A DNA stretch of 64,000 bases from Salminus brasiliensis (GCF_030463535.1 NC_132899.1:16153490-16217489); one strand, 5' to 3'; counted from the first letter of the stretch, positions 47,078 to 61,453 are shown. The notes: a model not told the origin generated them from the letters alone. Program-made: numbers and translations.

Positions 47078-49059
47078 TGAGTGTTTAACTAATCACAAAT
47101 AAGTGACCCTCACAAAAATAATACTGAATAAGATTTGGGTTTAAGGATCAGAAAACAGAGTTAGTCAGATTCAGTATACATGAGCAGAACTGAGTGGAGT
47201 CATAAAGATATCTCTCACCAAGGGGCAGACAGTTGACATGATTTTGTCTTCTCAGAGTCGCACGCAGGGGTTGCACATCTTCCTGGCATGTGTGAGTGGA
47301 CAGTAAAAGTGTCAGAGTGACATTTACACCATTTGGTACAACTCAATCTTCTACATCATCTGTAGTTGTACTGCCTTCAGACCAAAAGACTGTATACACA
47401 CACAGGATGGTAACTGTATAGTGGGAGGAACGTGAATTCAGATGCCGTGTTTGACAGTTATAATGTTGGCTGCCACAGAGTGCAGGGGTGGGGGGTAATT
47501 AAAAAGGAACTTTGTTTTCTTTACAGATTGGTTATTCTGTGCATTTATCAGTCGTTTAACGCTAAGCGCACTAAAGTCATGTGTGTGATAAAGTGCAGTT
47601 GAAAGTTAGTGTTTCAGAGAAAGCAGAAGTGTCTCTCTTCATTAAAGGCCTCTCCGCACAGACATGGCAGGCATCTGCGCCTGACAGGCAGTTGTTTTAC
47701 AGGCCTGAAGCCGTCCCTCCCTCAAACCCCCGCCTCTTTCCCTCCTTCCTTCCTTCTGCTCTGTGCTTTTCCATACCTTAACCCTGTGGTTATGAGGACT
47801 AAGAGGGCATCTGAGTAAGGGTTTCATACTGAAGTAGGCTAAACTTACCCCACTCAAACCCTCATGAAGTACTCAGAAAAAAAAATCTGACCGTAAATCT
47901 TTGAAGAAAAAGACAAACTCATAAAAAGGAGGGGTGACAAGAGCTGTGCAGATGGGTTGATCTATATAATCTCTCCACCTCAGCCTGCTTACAGCGTGCC
48001 CCTTAAGCCCACCATATATCAGCCACTGGGGATGCAAAGTGGCATCAATGGTTGGGCCTGTTACCTGCAGTCGCCGCAAAAAGAGCCCCTGTGTAGGGTC
48101 CTGCTGAGCTGTTCCTATTAAAATCCCTCCATGAAGCGCGGTTGTGTGTGTGAATGCCAACACCCGGCTGATTTTTTGATATACGGCCTTGGTGGGGGGT
48201 TTTCGTAAAGAAAGGAGGCATCTCATGACTGTGTGGCAGTGGTGTGAGAAGGAGGTATTAGACTGCTGGGAAAGAAGAGATCTTTGACAACTTTACAGAT
48301 GAAAATTTTTAGAAGCAAAATGTTATGTTAGAAAAAATGCTTTGATTTCAGCTCGGTTTACCCATTAGTGTACCATAGAAGAACCGTCACCGCCACTCAT
48401 CACTAGAGCTATTTCTGCTGTTAGTTCACCCCTGTAGGCCTTGACTCCTTCAGGAACCGACTTTCATGTCTTTTCTCACTCAAAGATTATCATGTATACT
48501 ATCAGGTGCAGGAATCTAACCATCAAATGAGGGAGGCCCAGAGTGTAGGCAATTACTGTGAGTGAACAGACACGCTGTCATGAACCTCGCATGGCATGGG
48601 TTAGCATCTCTTCATCATGAAGCATGGCCTACAGCTGGTCAGGAGTGAGGGGAAATGTAGTTGGACATCTACTGCCCCCTGTCTCTGTACCACAGATGAA
48701 TTTCTTTTGAATGGTGTCTGTAGCTGTGCTGCCCTGAGAGTGACCTGAGTTCGGCCTCTGACTCTCCTTCATTCTGACTGAGGGGAACAGATGGAGCTCC
48801 TCTCTCTTTCACTCAGTGTCTCCCTCCATTACATTTGCAAACCAACCTCCAACATTTTACAGACTGTTAACTTACAAATTATGCTTTGTCTTTTGAAGGA
48901 TGGAGATAATGTACGTGGATTTTTAAGCAATTCCAAGCTTAGGTTAAATTTAGGGGGCTTGGGACATGTCGCCACCACTTGTGGAAATGCGCTATTTTCT
49001 ATTATTAAAAACTTTTATGGATTAGTAAGTGATAGAAATCTGTCCAAATAAATGTTGCT

Positions 49060-49235
49060 TTAGACCATCAGTTCAGATCATGTAGAGCCAGTGCCCCTCA
49101 CAGGTAAAAGGTTTCCCTGCTCGGACAAGTCTACCAAACCTAGTAATTAACCAGCTGAATCAGGTGTGTTTGAGCAGGAAATCACAAAACTGGACTCTGA
49201 CCCTTCAGGACTGAAACTGATGACCCTCAAACACT
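49060..49235. repeat. Palindromic MITE, third copy
   Basis: Halves ATCAGTTCAGATCATGTAGA and GACTGAAACTGATGACC, with an internal GAATCAGGTGTGTTTGAGCA, make it a relative of 7549-7680 and 15081-15259. Confidence 0.5.
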
Positions 49236-49435
49236 CTTCCTTCAAAAGAAAATCCAGCATGCTGGATGTGAGCTGATTCCAAAACCCCAAAACTTGGCAA
49301 TAGCTAAACTAGCTGTACCAAACAAGCTGACTACCTAACTGTACCAGCTTTACCGGTAAGACTCGACAACCAGGGAAGTAAGTTGGAGCAAGGCTAAAAG
49401 CTAAACCTGGCTAACATCTATTGATCTTTCATTTA

Positions 49436-49632
49436 CTTTTACATTTACGGCATTTAGCTGACACTCTTATCCAGAGTGACTTCCAGAGTTACTCATATTA
49501 TAGAGGTGCCCAAGGACTCTTATTGGTGTAGCGCAGCATAGTCACTCAGACCGAGAATCAAACCCCAGTTTCCCACATGGTGTGGTAGCTCACTGGCAGG
49601 TAGTGGTGTTATCTGTTGCACAACACCAACCA
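49436..49632 (-). repeat. tRNA-derived SINE, minus orientation
   Basis: Read on the minus strand, it has the B-box-like GGGGTTTGATTCTCGG and the tail CAGCTAAATGCCGTAAATGT. It is the same family as 20372-20552. Confidence 0.65.
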
Positions 49633-51014
49633 TTTTCTAGCAGCTCATTGCGCTGGTGTGACAGCAGTCTTATTCTGGCAAGACTCTGGAATAATTACAA
49701 TGTTAAAACGATGCCATAATATGCAGCTTTTGTCATAGTGGAATAATCAGTGAATAAAAGCAGAGTTTTTCCCCACATGCCCTCTGTAAAAGGGAAATCA
49801 TTGTGTTTCATTTTGAGGCAAAATTCCAGGGTTGTAAATAGGCTTGTAACATTGTGTTTCAGTGAAATATTTATACATCATAGAACTACTTTTTAATTCT
49901 CAATACATGTATTTTGGCCACTTTAAATAAAAATACAATTCTGGAGCCATATTTAAACAAAAAAGTATATCTGTACTCAAAAACAGGATTTGTGTACTTT
50001 GTTCTGTGTTACATCCATTATCCCATGAGACTACAATATCACAGGCTCAAATTGATAGACAAGTGATAAAGCTTTTGTCTTTTTTTCCCTGACAAAACAG
50101 TAGAATTATCAGAACTGTAAAATAGGTTGGATAAATGACTTGTGTAGAGATACAGATAGATGCTGGCTGTGTGCTGGGATTATTCTGGGCCTGGTGCACA
50201 GCTCACTGGCACGTGATGACAGAAACCTCAACTAACTTAATTACCAACAAACAAGACGTGCTGGCATGGCCACAGTCTCCTACTCCCCATGCTAGCACTG
50301 GCCTCGCTGGCATAAGCTCACACTTTTCACACTCAGCAACTGCTCTTCTTCTTTCATCCCTAAATCGTTTTCTCCTCTCTCGCTCCATTTTCTCTCTCCT
50401 GCAATGTAAACCTTGGCACAAACTCTTTTCCCTTTTCTGCATAGTTTACATATCTCTCACTGTAATCTCTGCCTGCTCGCCTTTCCCCATTCACAGAGAG
50501 CCAGCAGTAGAAGTGAGCAGGAATCAAAGACACATCAGGGATTTTATATTGGCCCAAATGGCCACACAGTGGTGACAGGTTAGAATCAACATCCATCCAT
50601 TTTCTCGGCATCCTCTCCCACTCACACTCACACACACACACACATGCAGACACACTCCCGGTACGCTGGAATCTCAGACCCCCTCCCCATGCTCTCTCAT
50701 TCTCTCACTCTCACTTTTTATTGCTCTGTGTCCTCCTCCTCCCTCGTTCTGTCGTTCAGAAATGTGAGGAGATTGCTATAGGACAGCTGGCGGCTGGAGC
50801 GCTCGGGGTTAGCCAAAGAAAAAACACATTATGCTGCACTAAACAGGAAATGTCTTTTTTTAAAATAGCAATAAATACAGTTTAGACACGGTAATTAATT
50901 TTTATGAACATGCTACTTTTATACGTCCTGTTGAAAAACAGTATATATGCTGTGTACACACAAAGCCGAGTATCGCCTCATTTCCAATAAATCAGATTTC
51001 AGATGCTGTAACTT

Positions 51015-51038
51015 TCAGAGCAAAGAAATGCACTGTAT

Positions 51039-51101
<63 letters not shown>

Positions 51102-51122
51102 CAGTGCAAGTCTTTGCTCTGA
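51015..51122. repeat. AT-rich palindrome with (TA)n core
   Basis: The left arm TCAGAGCAAAGAAATGCACT, then GTATG, is mirrored by CATACAGTGCAAGTCTTTGC, then TCTGA. Between the arms lie about 27 TA units. The whole can fold into one hairpin or cruciform. Confidence 0.85.
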
Positions 51123-51154
51123 ATATATATGATCTACACTCTGTATATAATCTA

Positions 51155-51607
51155 TGTGTTTGTGGACACCCCTTCTAATGAAGGCATTCAGCTACTCAGC
51201 TAGTATTACCAATAGAATAAAACTCTCTGGAGCAGATAAACATGAACCTTTGGGCCCCATGTCTAATGCCAGGCATGGGCTAGAGGGGTATAAAGCCCTT
51301 CAGCATTGAGCTGTGAAGCAGTGGAACTGTGTTCTCTGGAAGGATGGTGCTCCATCTAGTACTTTTGGGATGAGTTGGGGATGAGGTGGTGTGGTAATCA
51401 TTCAACATCCTGACCTCATTACTTCTCTTGTCACTAAATGCAATCAAATCCTTACAGCAATGCTCCAAAAGCTAGTAGAAAGCCTTTCCTGGACAGTATC
51501 GACAGTTACACCAACAAACACAGGATAATAAACTCTTTTTTAATGCCTTTAATTTTAAAAGAAACAATGAATGAGCAGGTGTCCCAATACTTATCATATG
51601 GTGTATA
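51155..51607. repeat. Non-autonomous DNA transposon, second copy of the 10018-10363 family
   Basis: The left end is TTTGTGGACACCCCTTCTAA and the right end GAGCAGGTGTCCCAATACTT. It shares GGGCTAGAGGGGTATAAAG and GGTGCTCCATC with the first copy. It is longer by about 105 bp. Confidence 0.6.
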
Positions 51608-53202
51608 TATGTGTGTGTGAATGTTTAGTGAATGGCCCTGGCATTGTGCACAACCATCCACATGAAAGCCTGCACTGTTTTCCCAATCTGCGCTTTGTTC
51701 TTATGCTATCCTGATCAAGGGCAGGCTTTGTGGGCTCCTTTAGCCCTTGCCTGGACGCACTATCAAGGGAATATCGTTCCTTAGTGTCTTCTCTCTCACT
51801 TTCTTCCCCTCTGTCTGAAATGTAGCTCTTTAGTGTTTTCTCTTTTTTGCACTGTGTGATGTGCGCTGGTTGTTGTGGGAGACGGCCTGGTGGACAGAGC
51901 TGGGTCAGGGTAAAGAGCTTTGGGCAGCGGCGTGGCAGAGGCGGCCGGTGCGGTTACAGAATGAAAATGCCTTCTCTTTGTCATTACGCTTTCTTCCCTG
52001 CCCTGTTTTTTGAAGTGTCCTGGAAAAAAGCTAGCCACTCTTTTGTTTTCTGTAATGGTAGCTATTTGCTTTGCCGTGTGCAGCCCGCGCCAAGGCCTCA
52101 TTTTTCAGCACAGCTTTGAGCTCAAAACCACACAATAGAGCAAAAAACGCCCGCAGTGAGTGCAAATATTTGGATGCCTGGTTAAGTGTGGGTGGCCCTC
52201 TTGGTCCCTGACAGCGAGCAGGCACTGCCATGGGCACCAAGAGATTTTGGTACCAAGACATTTTCTCCAGCACTGCCTAAATCAGGCACCTTTACCAACA
52301 ACACCTTTACTCCTTAATCAGTCCGGAGGAAATTGACCACAGACAGCCACAAGATAATAAAAACAATGAGCCGCTTGTGCCTGAAACTTACTCAACTAGG
52401 CGAACAAAAGAATCCTGAAAAACTATACCAGGTAGAAGTACTTCTATTTCAGAGAGAAGAAAAGTACCCCTTCAAGCAACGACTGCTCAAGTAACCACAT
52501 ATGTACAGTTGATTGGCAGCATGCAGTGACCTATAAAAGTAGCCTACTGTTATTTTAAAATACAGACAAAATACTGTATAATGTGTATACAATTTTTATA
52601 TTAGATTTAAAGTATTAAAGTTAGAAGTTATAGTTAAAAAAAACTCATTTTACCTTATTTTGTCTTATTTTACCTTATTAAACTCAAAACATTGCAAGGG
52701 TTCCCAGGGCTGCTATTGAGAAAGACATTACATGGCAAAAAGGCTTGCAGTCAGCATATATTGGCACATGACTGGCTCCTGCCAACTTTACCTCTACCGT
52801 ACACCCCTTTATCATTTAAAACTAACCTAATTAACTAGCCCAACATGCTGCACTAATAGGGACAAAAGTGAATCACAATGAGTCAGAGGGTCTATATAGG
52901 GATTATTGAAAGCAGTTACAGATCAAAGATGATTATGAGCAGTGTGAGGTCAGAGTGTTGGGTGAGAAAGGGCTTGTGGGATGTCAGAAGTAGGGTGAAT
53001 TTGCCCACTGGGCAGATGGACATGCAGCACAGAAACATGTGGGTGTACTTATACTTGACCTGACCAGCCTCACCCCCGGCCCTGCCCTAGCAGCTCTGCT
53101 CTAATCACAGCCTACATGTCCTCAAGCTACACAGTGTGGTCAGCAGACATTCTGGCTACGGCACAGAAACTTCACCCGCTTGTATAAACTTCTCCATTTC
53201 TT

Positions 53203-53233
<31 letters not shown>

Positions 53234-53814
53234 GTTTTCCTGAACCTTACTGGTGACCTCAGCCTGGCCTCTCATTCACCCTGGCCTCTGGGCTTCCAAC
53301 GCCGGACTAAGAGAACTTTAACATTCTACGCTCCTCTCCTCCACAAAACAGGCCAGTTTTTTACGCAGGGCTTTTGCCTGCATCTGCTCGGTGAGTTCAG
53401 GCAATCATTTCATTTCCAAGCAATAAATCTGAAGTGCTGTCGTTTGCCTTGCTCCTCACCAGTGTGTCTGTGTGTGTGTGTGTGTGTCTCTGTGTGTGAG
53501 TGTGTGCTGCTTCGCTGCCTGCTGCCTGCTGCATGCACGAGCCACAGGTTGCGCATTTGGTTTTAATTGCGGCCGTTTCAGCCCCCCTGCGCAAATGGAA
53601 AGCACATGGGCTCCCCTCCACCTGCCTCCAGTCAGCTACTGACAGAAACCCAGCAAAAGCCTCGCTGACCGGAGCGGGAGAAGGATGGGAGGGAGCGGAA
53701 AATAAAAGCAGAGCAGGAAAGACTGTGAAGGGCTTGTGTAGGTAGATAGAGCGGTTGGAAAACTTGGGAAAAGAAAAGGATGATTTGAGCAATTTGGAAT
53801 GATGATATGGAGTG
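51608..53814. other. Gene-free, partly CNE-like DNA
   Basis: There is a (CT)n run at 53201-53226 and GT at 53461-53487. The blocks 51640-51780 and 53530-53720 are non-repetitive and look constrained, but no splice-bounded coding exon emerges. Confidence 0.3.
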
Positions 53815-54362
53815 CACTCCTTAAAATAAAGGTTCCTAAATGGGTCTTGCTCCAGACATGCACATTATGTGGAAGTCCTTTAAACATTCACATTTTTTTC
53901 TACCATGGTTTCAAAGAACCCCTTTAAGGATGTAGAGACCATGTAATGAAGCCTCTGAAACAGGTGGGTTTAGTGGCTTGGAACAGGCCAATGTAGTCGT
54001 TCTCAATGTTGGAATGTCCCTGACCTGCTTAGTTTAATCCACTCTTAAGCAAAATGTGTCACAGACGTTTTTTTGAGTGATGCCATGGAAGAACTGCTGG
54101 TGATTCCCCAAAGAACCATGTTGGAACAAGAGATTTAAGAGAAGTAATGCAAGTGTTCTACATCAGTTTAATGATTATTCCTATTACATTTACATAATGA
54201 TGTGGTTCTTTAAATTTTAAAAAAGTTTCTTCACAATTACACATTCATTTAAAAAATGTTTTTTTAAAAGACCCATCCACTGAATATTTTTTAGGGAACC
54301 AGAAATTGATCTTCTAGGACAGTGAACTCTTTTTGGCATTTTTTCTTTTAAGAGTGTATGTG
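53815..54362. repeat. AAAGAACC-type repeat cluster
   Basis: Repeated AAAGAACC, TAAAGGTTC and GATGCCATGGAAGAAC modules and the ending TTTTAAGAGTGTA belong to a common fish MITE-like family. Related pieces lie at 54440-54600, 55826-56060, 58205-58310 and 61905-62120. Confidence 0.5.
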
Positions 54363-55420
54363 GCGGTTCTTGATACCTGATACTTTTGAAGGTTCATCAC
54401 TCTCTATGAAGCTCTTCTTATTTGCAAAAGTCATTCATCATAGAATCAGTAACTGAACTGGTTCTTTAGGGAAAGAAAAGTGGATCTTCTATGACTTTGC
54501 TCCAAAGAACCATTAACTTTCAACAGGTCAGTGAAGGTTCTTTTAAAGGTTCTTCTTTCAGCAAAGCTCTTCTCATTCATAAAATTCTGGTTCTTCAACA
54601 GAAAAAAAAAAAAAAACACTTTTGGCTCCATGTGTTGATTACATGTGATTAATAAAAACAGATGGTTTAGAATACTGAACCAGGCTAACGGGGCTAAGGT
54701 GTTCCCTTCTCTAACGCATCCAGTTTGGGTCCAGCCTGTCAGGGCACGGGAAACACTGGTACAGTCCAGGACATGGTTTGAAATGCACTGGCCTAACATG
54801 CACATAGCTACAGCTCTACCTCTCACAGGCAGGGGGAGCAGCACCGTCTGGCCTTCTGAGCAGTTTGGACATGTGTGTGTCTGGATGCCTTGATAAGAAA
54901 CACATGCAATCTCGTCAAAGCGGCTCCTCTTGTATGTTTCCCTTTGCAGAGGCGAGAACATAAACAAGCTGATTCAGATTAAAGAGCACTTTGTCAAAAT
55001 ATTTAAGCCCACACAGCCCAGGCTGAACTGAAATCCACAGGAATATGACTGCTGCCCCATGAGATACCTGCATAAACGCTCTGCTAAAAGAAAAAGACAT
55101 CTTTGATGATGCAACTGAAGCAAACAAATGAAATGTGTTTGTGAACAAAAGACTAGGTAATTAGGGAAAACAGGTGAGAGTGCAGAAACCTTTCCATCAG
55201 TCGGATCTCTCAGTATCAGTACAGCTTGAATTATGTCATTATCCGAAGTGTGGTAGAATTTGTTTAATATCATTGATTTGTTGAGAACATTTCTCCAAAA
55301 CAACCCCTTTACAAGAGCGAAGAAAAACATCTCTGTGTTTTACAGTTTTGGTCTAATTATTAGGCCATTTTATGAAGGAGCTTGTAAAAATGTACCAACC
55401 AAAAAAAATTAAATAATAAA

Positions 55421-55440
55421 AATATATATATATATATATG

Positions 55441-55522
<82 letters not shown>
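55421..55522. repeat. (TA)n microsatellite
   Basis: About 100 bp of nearly pure TA with one TATAA interruption. Assembly length is uncertain in such tracts. Confidence 0.9.
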
Positions 55523-55525
<3 letters not shown>

Positions 55526-55825
55526 ATTCTAAAAAAAAACAAAATGGATGTGTGTGAACTGAGCAATATACAGTGTGTGTCATATGACGTCATTCTCAAA
55601 AGCAGTTCTGGGGAGCCCCCGCAATAAAATGCTTAGTATTTTTGCAGCAAGAGCACACCTCGTTCAGTTCATGCAGTTCACAAAGGACTGGATGACTGTC
55701 TGAAGTATTGGATAAGGTGTGTTCATGCAGTTAACCCTAGGTGGGCTGTGATACTGTACCTTGTGTCTCTTTTCCTTACTGACAGAATCACATTTACCTT
55801 TAGAGATATCAAAACTTTTACCACA

Positions 55826-56060
55826 CTACACTCTTCAAAATAAAGGTGCTACTAATGGTTCTTTAAAGGATGCCAAAGCAGGAACCACTTTTGGTTTTCA
55901 TAAATAACCATGTTAAAAAGCCATGCGGTTAATGTTTTAAAGAGCGTCACTTAAATGCTATTTACCAATTGAATGTTTTTTTCTATACAAAAGTGGTCCT
56001 TTATGGAACCAGTTGTGGTTCTTTCTATGGCATCGCTCAAAAAAACTCTTTGTAGCACCT
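55826..56060. repeat. AAAGAACC-type repeat, further copy
   Basis: It begins ACACTCTTCAAAATAAAGGT, contains GGTTCTTTAAAGGATGCC, and ends near CATCGCTCAAAAAAACTC. It is the same family as 53815-54362. Confidence 0.5.
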
Positions 56061-59000
56061 TTATTAGTGTATTTTCCAAAGAGAGGCTGCAGTGTTGCTT
56101 TGCTAATTTGCAAAGCCTATTAGTAATCCACAATACCACAACAGAAAACTGTTGTACACTTTTAGCCTTTGCATGGTTTTCTGTACCAGAATGATTTGTT
56201 TTTGTCACTGTGCCTTTAAGACCAAAAGAGGTAAATTATCACTGTTTTGAAACACAGTTCAAGTATAAGCCTTTCTTAAAACTTTAGCTTGAATGGGCGG
56301 GCTTAATGGGCGGGTATGTGAAAAGAGCTGTTTGATATATAAGCATGGTATATGGTGTGTCTGTATGGAGAGGAATTTCTTTATTGGTGGGCCGGACTTG
56401 TGAAAGAAACAGTTTAAGTGCTGCCAGGTCTGGATGAACAAACAGTATTACATGCACAGCTTGAAAAGTTCTTGGAAACATGCTGGAAATGGGAATATAC
56501 ATAAGCATTCCCACTGAATTGACTTTTCCAGCTTGCGCATAAAGTGTGTTCTGTACGGCCAACATCTGATCGGCTTACAGAGAAGCCAATGTTTATGTTT
56601 TTTAACTTACCTTCATTTAAGGCTTCTAAACTTCTAAACACACTTGTTGATAAATAGTGCCTGGGATGGCGTTCCCTCAGCATTCCTTTTTATCATTATG
56701 GAATAACAAATGCAGCTATAGAAAGTGATGCCTCATAATGACCCTTGAGTTAATGACTTGCAGATATCTCCCTCTTTTTCCATTGCGCTGCTATCAGAAT
56801 CTTTAATTGGATAGAAACAATGAGGGCTGCTTGAATACAGCATCAAGTATTCATGATTGCCTTCATAAAGGGTGGGGGCTTGGAGGGGAAGCCCCCCCCC
56901 AGTCCTAAACAAACCAGCTGCCATATAAAGATCATCTTCCATTTCATTTGGAGTCACTCAGCTCTGCTCCGAGCGTCCTCCTCCCTCTTATTTATACCTC
57001 TCTGTTCCATTTAAGAAGCACTGCTCCTCTCAACCCGTCTGAGGTCACTGCCAGCCAACTAAATGAGTTTCGAATGTTCGCGTTATTTATGATTGGGTAT
57101 CAATTCACAGTACAAATCTCTTGCAGATGTGTGTGTCTTCTGTATATGAATGTATGGATGTGTGTGTGTATGTCTTGTATGAATTATACATACAGCAGGT
57201 GTTACTGTTTACCGCTGAGCTCTGCCTGTGTGACACAGTGTGGTGCGCTCCGCTATGTTTAGACATGTACCTTCCAGTTTGTGAACAAGATGGCAAAAAC
57301 TTGAATGTCGAGTTTTGTTGGATAAGCCTTACAGATTCTTTGATAATGTCATTAAATATGAGACTTTGAAGATTGTGTTCTTCTGGTATGTCTGGTCTCT
57401 TCCACATGACCTTTCTAACCTTTCTATTGAGCCAGTCTTTCTTATAATTTGGCACAATTTGAAGGTTAGTCTAATGTTAATACTAGACTCACATGTCCAG
57501 CTAGCTGGAATACATGCCTTAACCTACATATCAGCAACACTGACACAATCTGGCAGCAAAAACATCACTTTATTGTTGATCTTGCTTCAAGCTCATTTAA
57601 CAAGCCGTATAAATATAATACATATAAATAAGAAAATATTGAAATATTGACAGTTTTTACAATTTTAAAAGAAAGAAATACACAATTCAGGCTTTCAGTG
57701 CGCTCATGTACACCCACCCACGTAAACACACACTTTTCTGAAGAAAGAAAAATCATACCCTTGTACAGGAATTTATTTTCCTTTCTGTCTCAGTTATCTA
57801 TGTCCAGCACATGGTTCAGTTAGGCTCAATAGAGGCCCTGTTCATTCAGACCATATCTAGCACTTCAAACAGTCTATTCCAGCTCCTTAAGCATATGATA
57901 ACCCATTCATCCTGTGTTGTTCCATAGCCCCGATGGGGGCTCCCACCAGCACATTCTCTTTATTGGTGGCCAGATGAAATATTTCAGGGGTGGAGGAGAC
58001 ACGAATTTAGACCTCCTGCCTCTTTTTCATCTGATGATCAACTGTGGGTCAGTGTTTGATAAGCCTGCGGTGTGCTGTCAGGCCAGTAGGGGGAGCCTTC
58101 AAAAGGTCTGCCATGGCTAAGGAGCGCAGTAACACCTTGGCAGACAACGCATCAATACATAAGCCCTGTCCAGATTTTCATCTTCCAACTTTTTTTTTTG
58201 TTGTTGTTCCAGAAATATTCTTAAAAGATAAAGGTTCCTAATTTGTTTTGACTGAGGAATTGGTCTAGAACTCTACATAATGTGGAGGTTCTTAAAGCCT
58301 TAAAGGGATCAAAATAATATAGCAGTCTTTGGGGTGTCATAAAAACCAACACTTTTCCATAAGCTATATCCACTTGTCCAGTCACAAGTACAGCTGCTCA
58401 GCCTCACTTATTTACATTTGAAGTAATAAAGAGTGTTTTTTGAGGTACGACACAAAAACGCCAATCAGAGCAGGTGCTACTTACATATATCACTCTCAAA
58501 ACAACAACAGAAACTGGCTATTTAAGAAAAGACACCCATTGTCACCATTTTGTGTTAGAATTTGAACTCATCTGTGCAATAAACACACACATGCACCCCA
58601 GTGATTGAACACACACAGTAACAGTGAACCCACAACTCTGTCATCAAAGCCTGGTGCTCTAACCACCGACCCTTACTTCTTAAATAAAGAGATTAAGAGA
58701 GGTTTTAAAATAGCCATGAAGAAATGAAGTACTGTAAATTTAATTAGTGTAAAAATGTTCAATGGTGTCTTTAGTTAAGGTTAAAAGGTTTGTTTTATAT
58801 AGAACCATGATTACTGATTATTCATTTAAATTCTTTTAATTCTTTCACACAAATCCTTTCAATTATCAAATTCTTCTCTGCCTGGTAAAAGTGTTCTTTA
58901 GATCAGTTGAAAACCTTGTGTGAATGGTTATAGAAGGGATCCAGTCAAAGGGTTTTGTTTGGATTACATGTTGTTAGGCTGTTTTACAGTTAATAGGTAA

Positions 59001-61453
59001 CTGTGCGGGGACAATCAGTAACGAATGAAAGGTGCTGCATTAACACCTAAATCATTACTATTAAAGGAGTTACAATGAATTTCTTAGTACTAGGGAATAG
59101 GATACTTCCCTATCAACTAAACAATAAATAATAACTATCAGAAATCATCTGGAGAACAACCTATATAATAACTACTGATTCACTACTTGATCACAGCAAC
59201 CTTAACTAAACCTTTCGTGCCATGGAGAGCAACTAAAGAAAGTAGTATATTTGCACACTTGAGTTTACTCTCAAGACCATTTCCAATATTTTGTGATAAA
59301 TAGGAATATATTGTTTAGTTAATAGTGAACTGCCCAGGTCATCAGTTTGCCATTACCTAATTAACCAAAACTCAATAGTTTTGACTCATGTAAATCTTGC
59401 AAAAAAGGTGAAATTTCAGGCAGTACTTTCAGTGATTGTGAACATACCCTCAGTAAACAGCCCGTGATCAACTACAGCAGCTGAACAGACTCCAGTCATG
59501 AGCGCATGTCCTCACATGCATGTGTAATTGTGGCTACTGTGTGCTTTGAGGCACGGCACACACACATACAAAACCGCATAGTGTGTACAGGAGGCGGAGA
59601 GGGTGGAGAATGAGAATGAGATGAAGCTAAAGACTCGGCGAGACTCAAAGGACGAGAGAGGAAGCCCGCCTGACCTTCCTCGCCCCCTCCCCTTCTGCTC
59701 CAACATCTGGTTTGTCCATCCTTAGGCCTATATGTGCTGCTTCTGGTACACACACAGCCTACTTACACATGCAAACTCATGCATTTATCTAATAAAAGAT
59801 ACTGTACACATACACTCTCATGTCCATCAGTCTTTTTGCCCATTTCATTATTTATGATCATTCTGCTATAAGTAAAGTGAAGGGAAGACAATTCTGTGAT
59901 TTTTCCAGCCTCAGAAACAGCAGTTGGTGTCACACTTTACTAAAAGGGCTTTTTGGAACAATAACATAGTAATAATCACTGTTAGTTATTTAAAGATATT
60001 TGCGATAAGGCCACAAACCACTTCAAAACCTTTACTTTTAAGAGTGTACCTGCACCCTCCCCCCTCCTCATTCCTTCTCTTCCTCCATGAAGAACCCCAC
60101 TTCTCTGCCCAAAGCCCTTCCTTCCTCTGGGGCTGACACACCTGCCCTCTTGATCTCTTACAGCACTTCAGAGGCAAGACTTTTCCAACCCTTTATTTAG
60201 AGTGTCTGAGACAGAGCTTAGAGAAAAACGACCATGGAAATGCACTCTGCCCCCTAGTGAGCCTCCCCCAGTCAGGCTGTGTCTCATAATATTGAGGAAA
60301 TATGAGGGTTTAGGATCCATTAAGATACATTTACATGTGCTGGCATAGCTGCCAGCAGAAAAAAGAAATGTTACTCCACTGGAAGTAGTTTGATATTCAT
60401 TAGACATGTGAGTACAATGATGATGATATTCAGATTTGTGTTGAGATGAAATGGAACCATTATGCTATCATTGCATTAAAAAAACGTGTTTTTCTCTTAT
60501 GTAGAAATGTTCAACTGTCATTGTTTGTAGACTTGAAATGGGCCGACAACAAAGACACTTCTCTAGCCCATTCCGACTCCTCACTGTTTCTTTAGTCTAG
60601 GACCTCAATATTTCAACAACTTTCATTTAGTTTAGTTTGTTTATACTGAATATTAATTAATGTTAATTCTAGATCACATATGTTCAGTTTTTATTTATCT
60701 CATTAAGTGTTAGTCCTAATTCAACATGTGTTAAAATCCCCAACCTCTTCTTAAGAAAACTGAGTCTGAAATCCCAGAATGTACCTTTAAATAACTTGGA
60801 AGCTCATTTAAGCACATTTCCCTCTGAGATGTTATCAATCATAAAATATCGTTTGTTGAAGTTGTGTTGTAGACATCTTACCAAAATCATGATACAACAT
60901 GAACAGAAAACGATCTGGCTGAACAGTGCACTAATGGATAAACACATACCTCAGTGGAGGATGACTGGGACTTGATTAAGAAATCCTGGGTCATCCAAAG
61001 GTCATTTATGTATTGGTTTGAGGGATGGCCCTTTGATTTAGAAGAATTTCGTTTTACAACGGCTTCAACGCTGAAACAGCAGCCGCAACACCACTTCAGA
61101 TGATAATGGGCCCTCCACCGGCCCTAAATGTCATACTACTGAATGCAGAGAGGGTTAAACTCAGGTTGGCTGTGTTCTTTACTGTGCTACTCTTTATTCT
61201 TTGCGTGCACATTGAGTCGATGCATCGTGATATACCCCGGGAATCGTAATTACATTAGGTGGAAAAGATGTTGGGGGGTAAGTGCGTGTAAGGGAGGGGG
61301 CTCATCCTATTTTGTGGAAATGCTAAAACTCCAGGAGGTCCGACAGCCAATTAAATAAGCACCAATCCAACTCCTCCCTACCCCCACAGATCCTGCACTC
61401 CTAAACTCTGCGTCCCACCCCTACTCAATACTCATTCCTCACCAAGAGAGAGG

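Noticed and set aside
50135..50575. 146-codon plus-strand frame
   Set aside because: No homology, splice signals or promoter; its composition is like the surrounding non-coding DNA.
54446..54967. 173-codon minus-strand frame
   Set aside because: Half of it lies in AAAGAACC-type repeat DNA, and no domain is seen.
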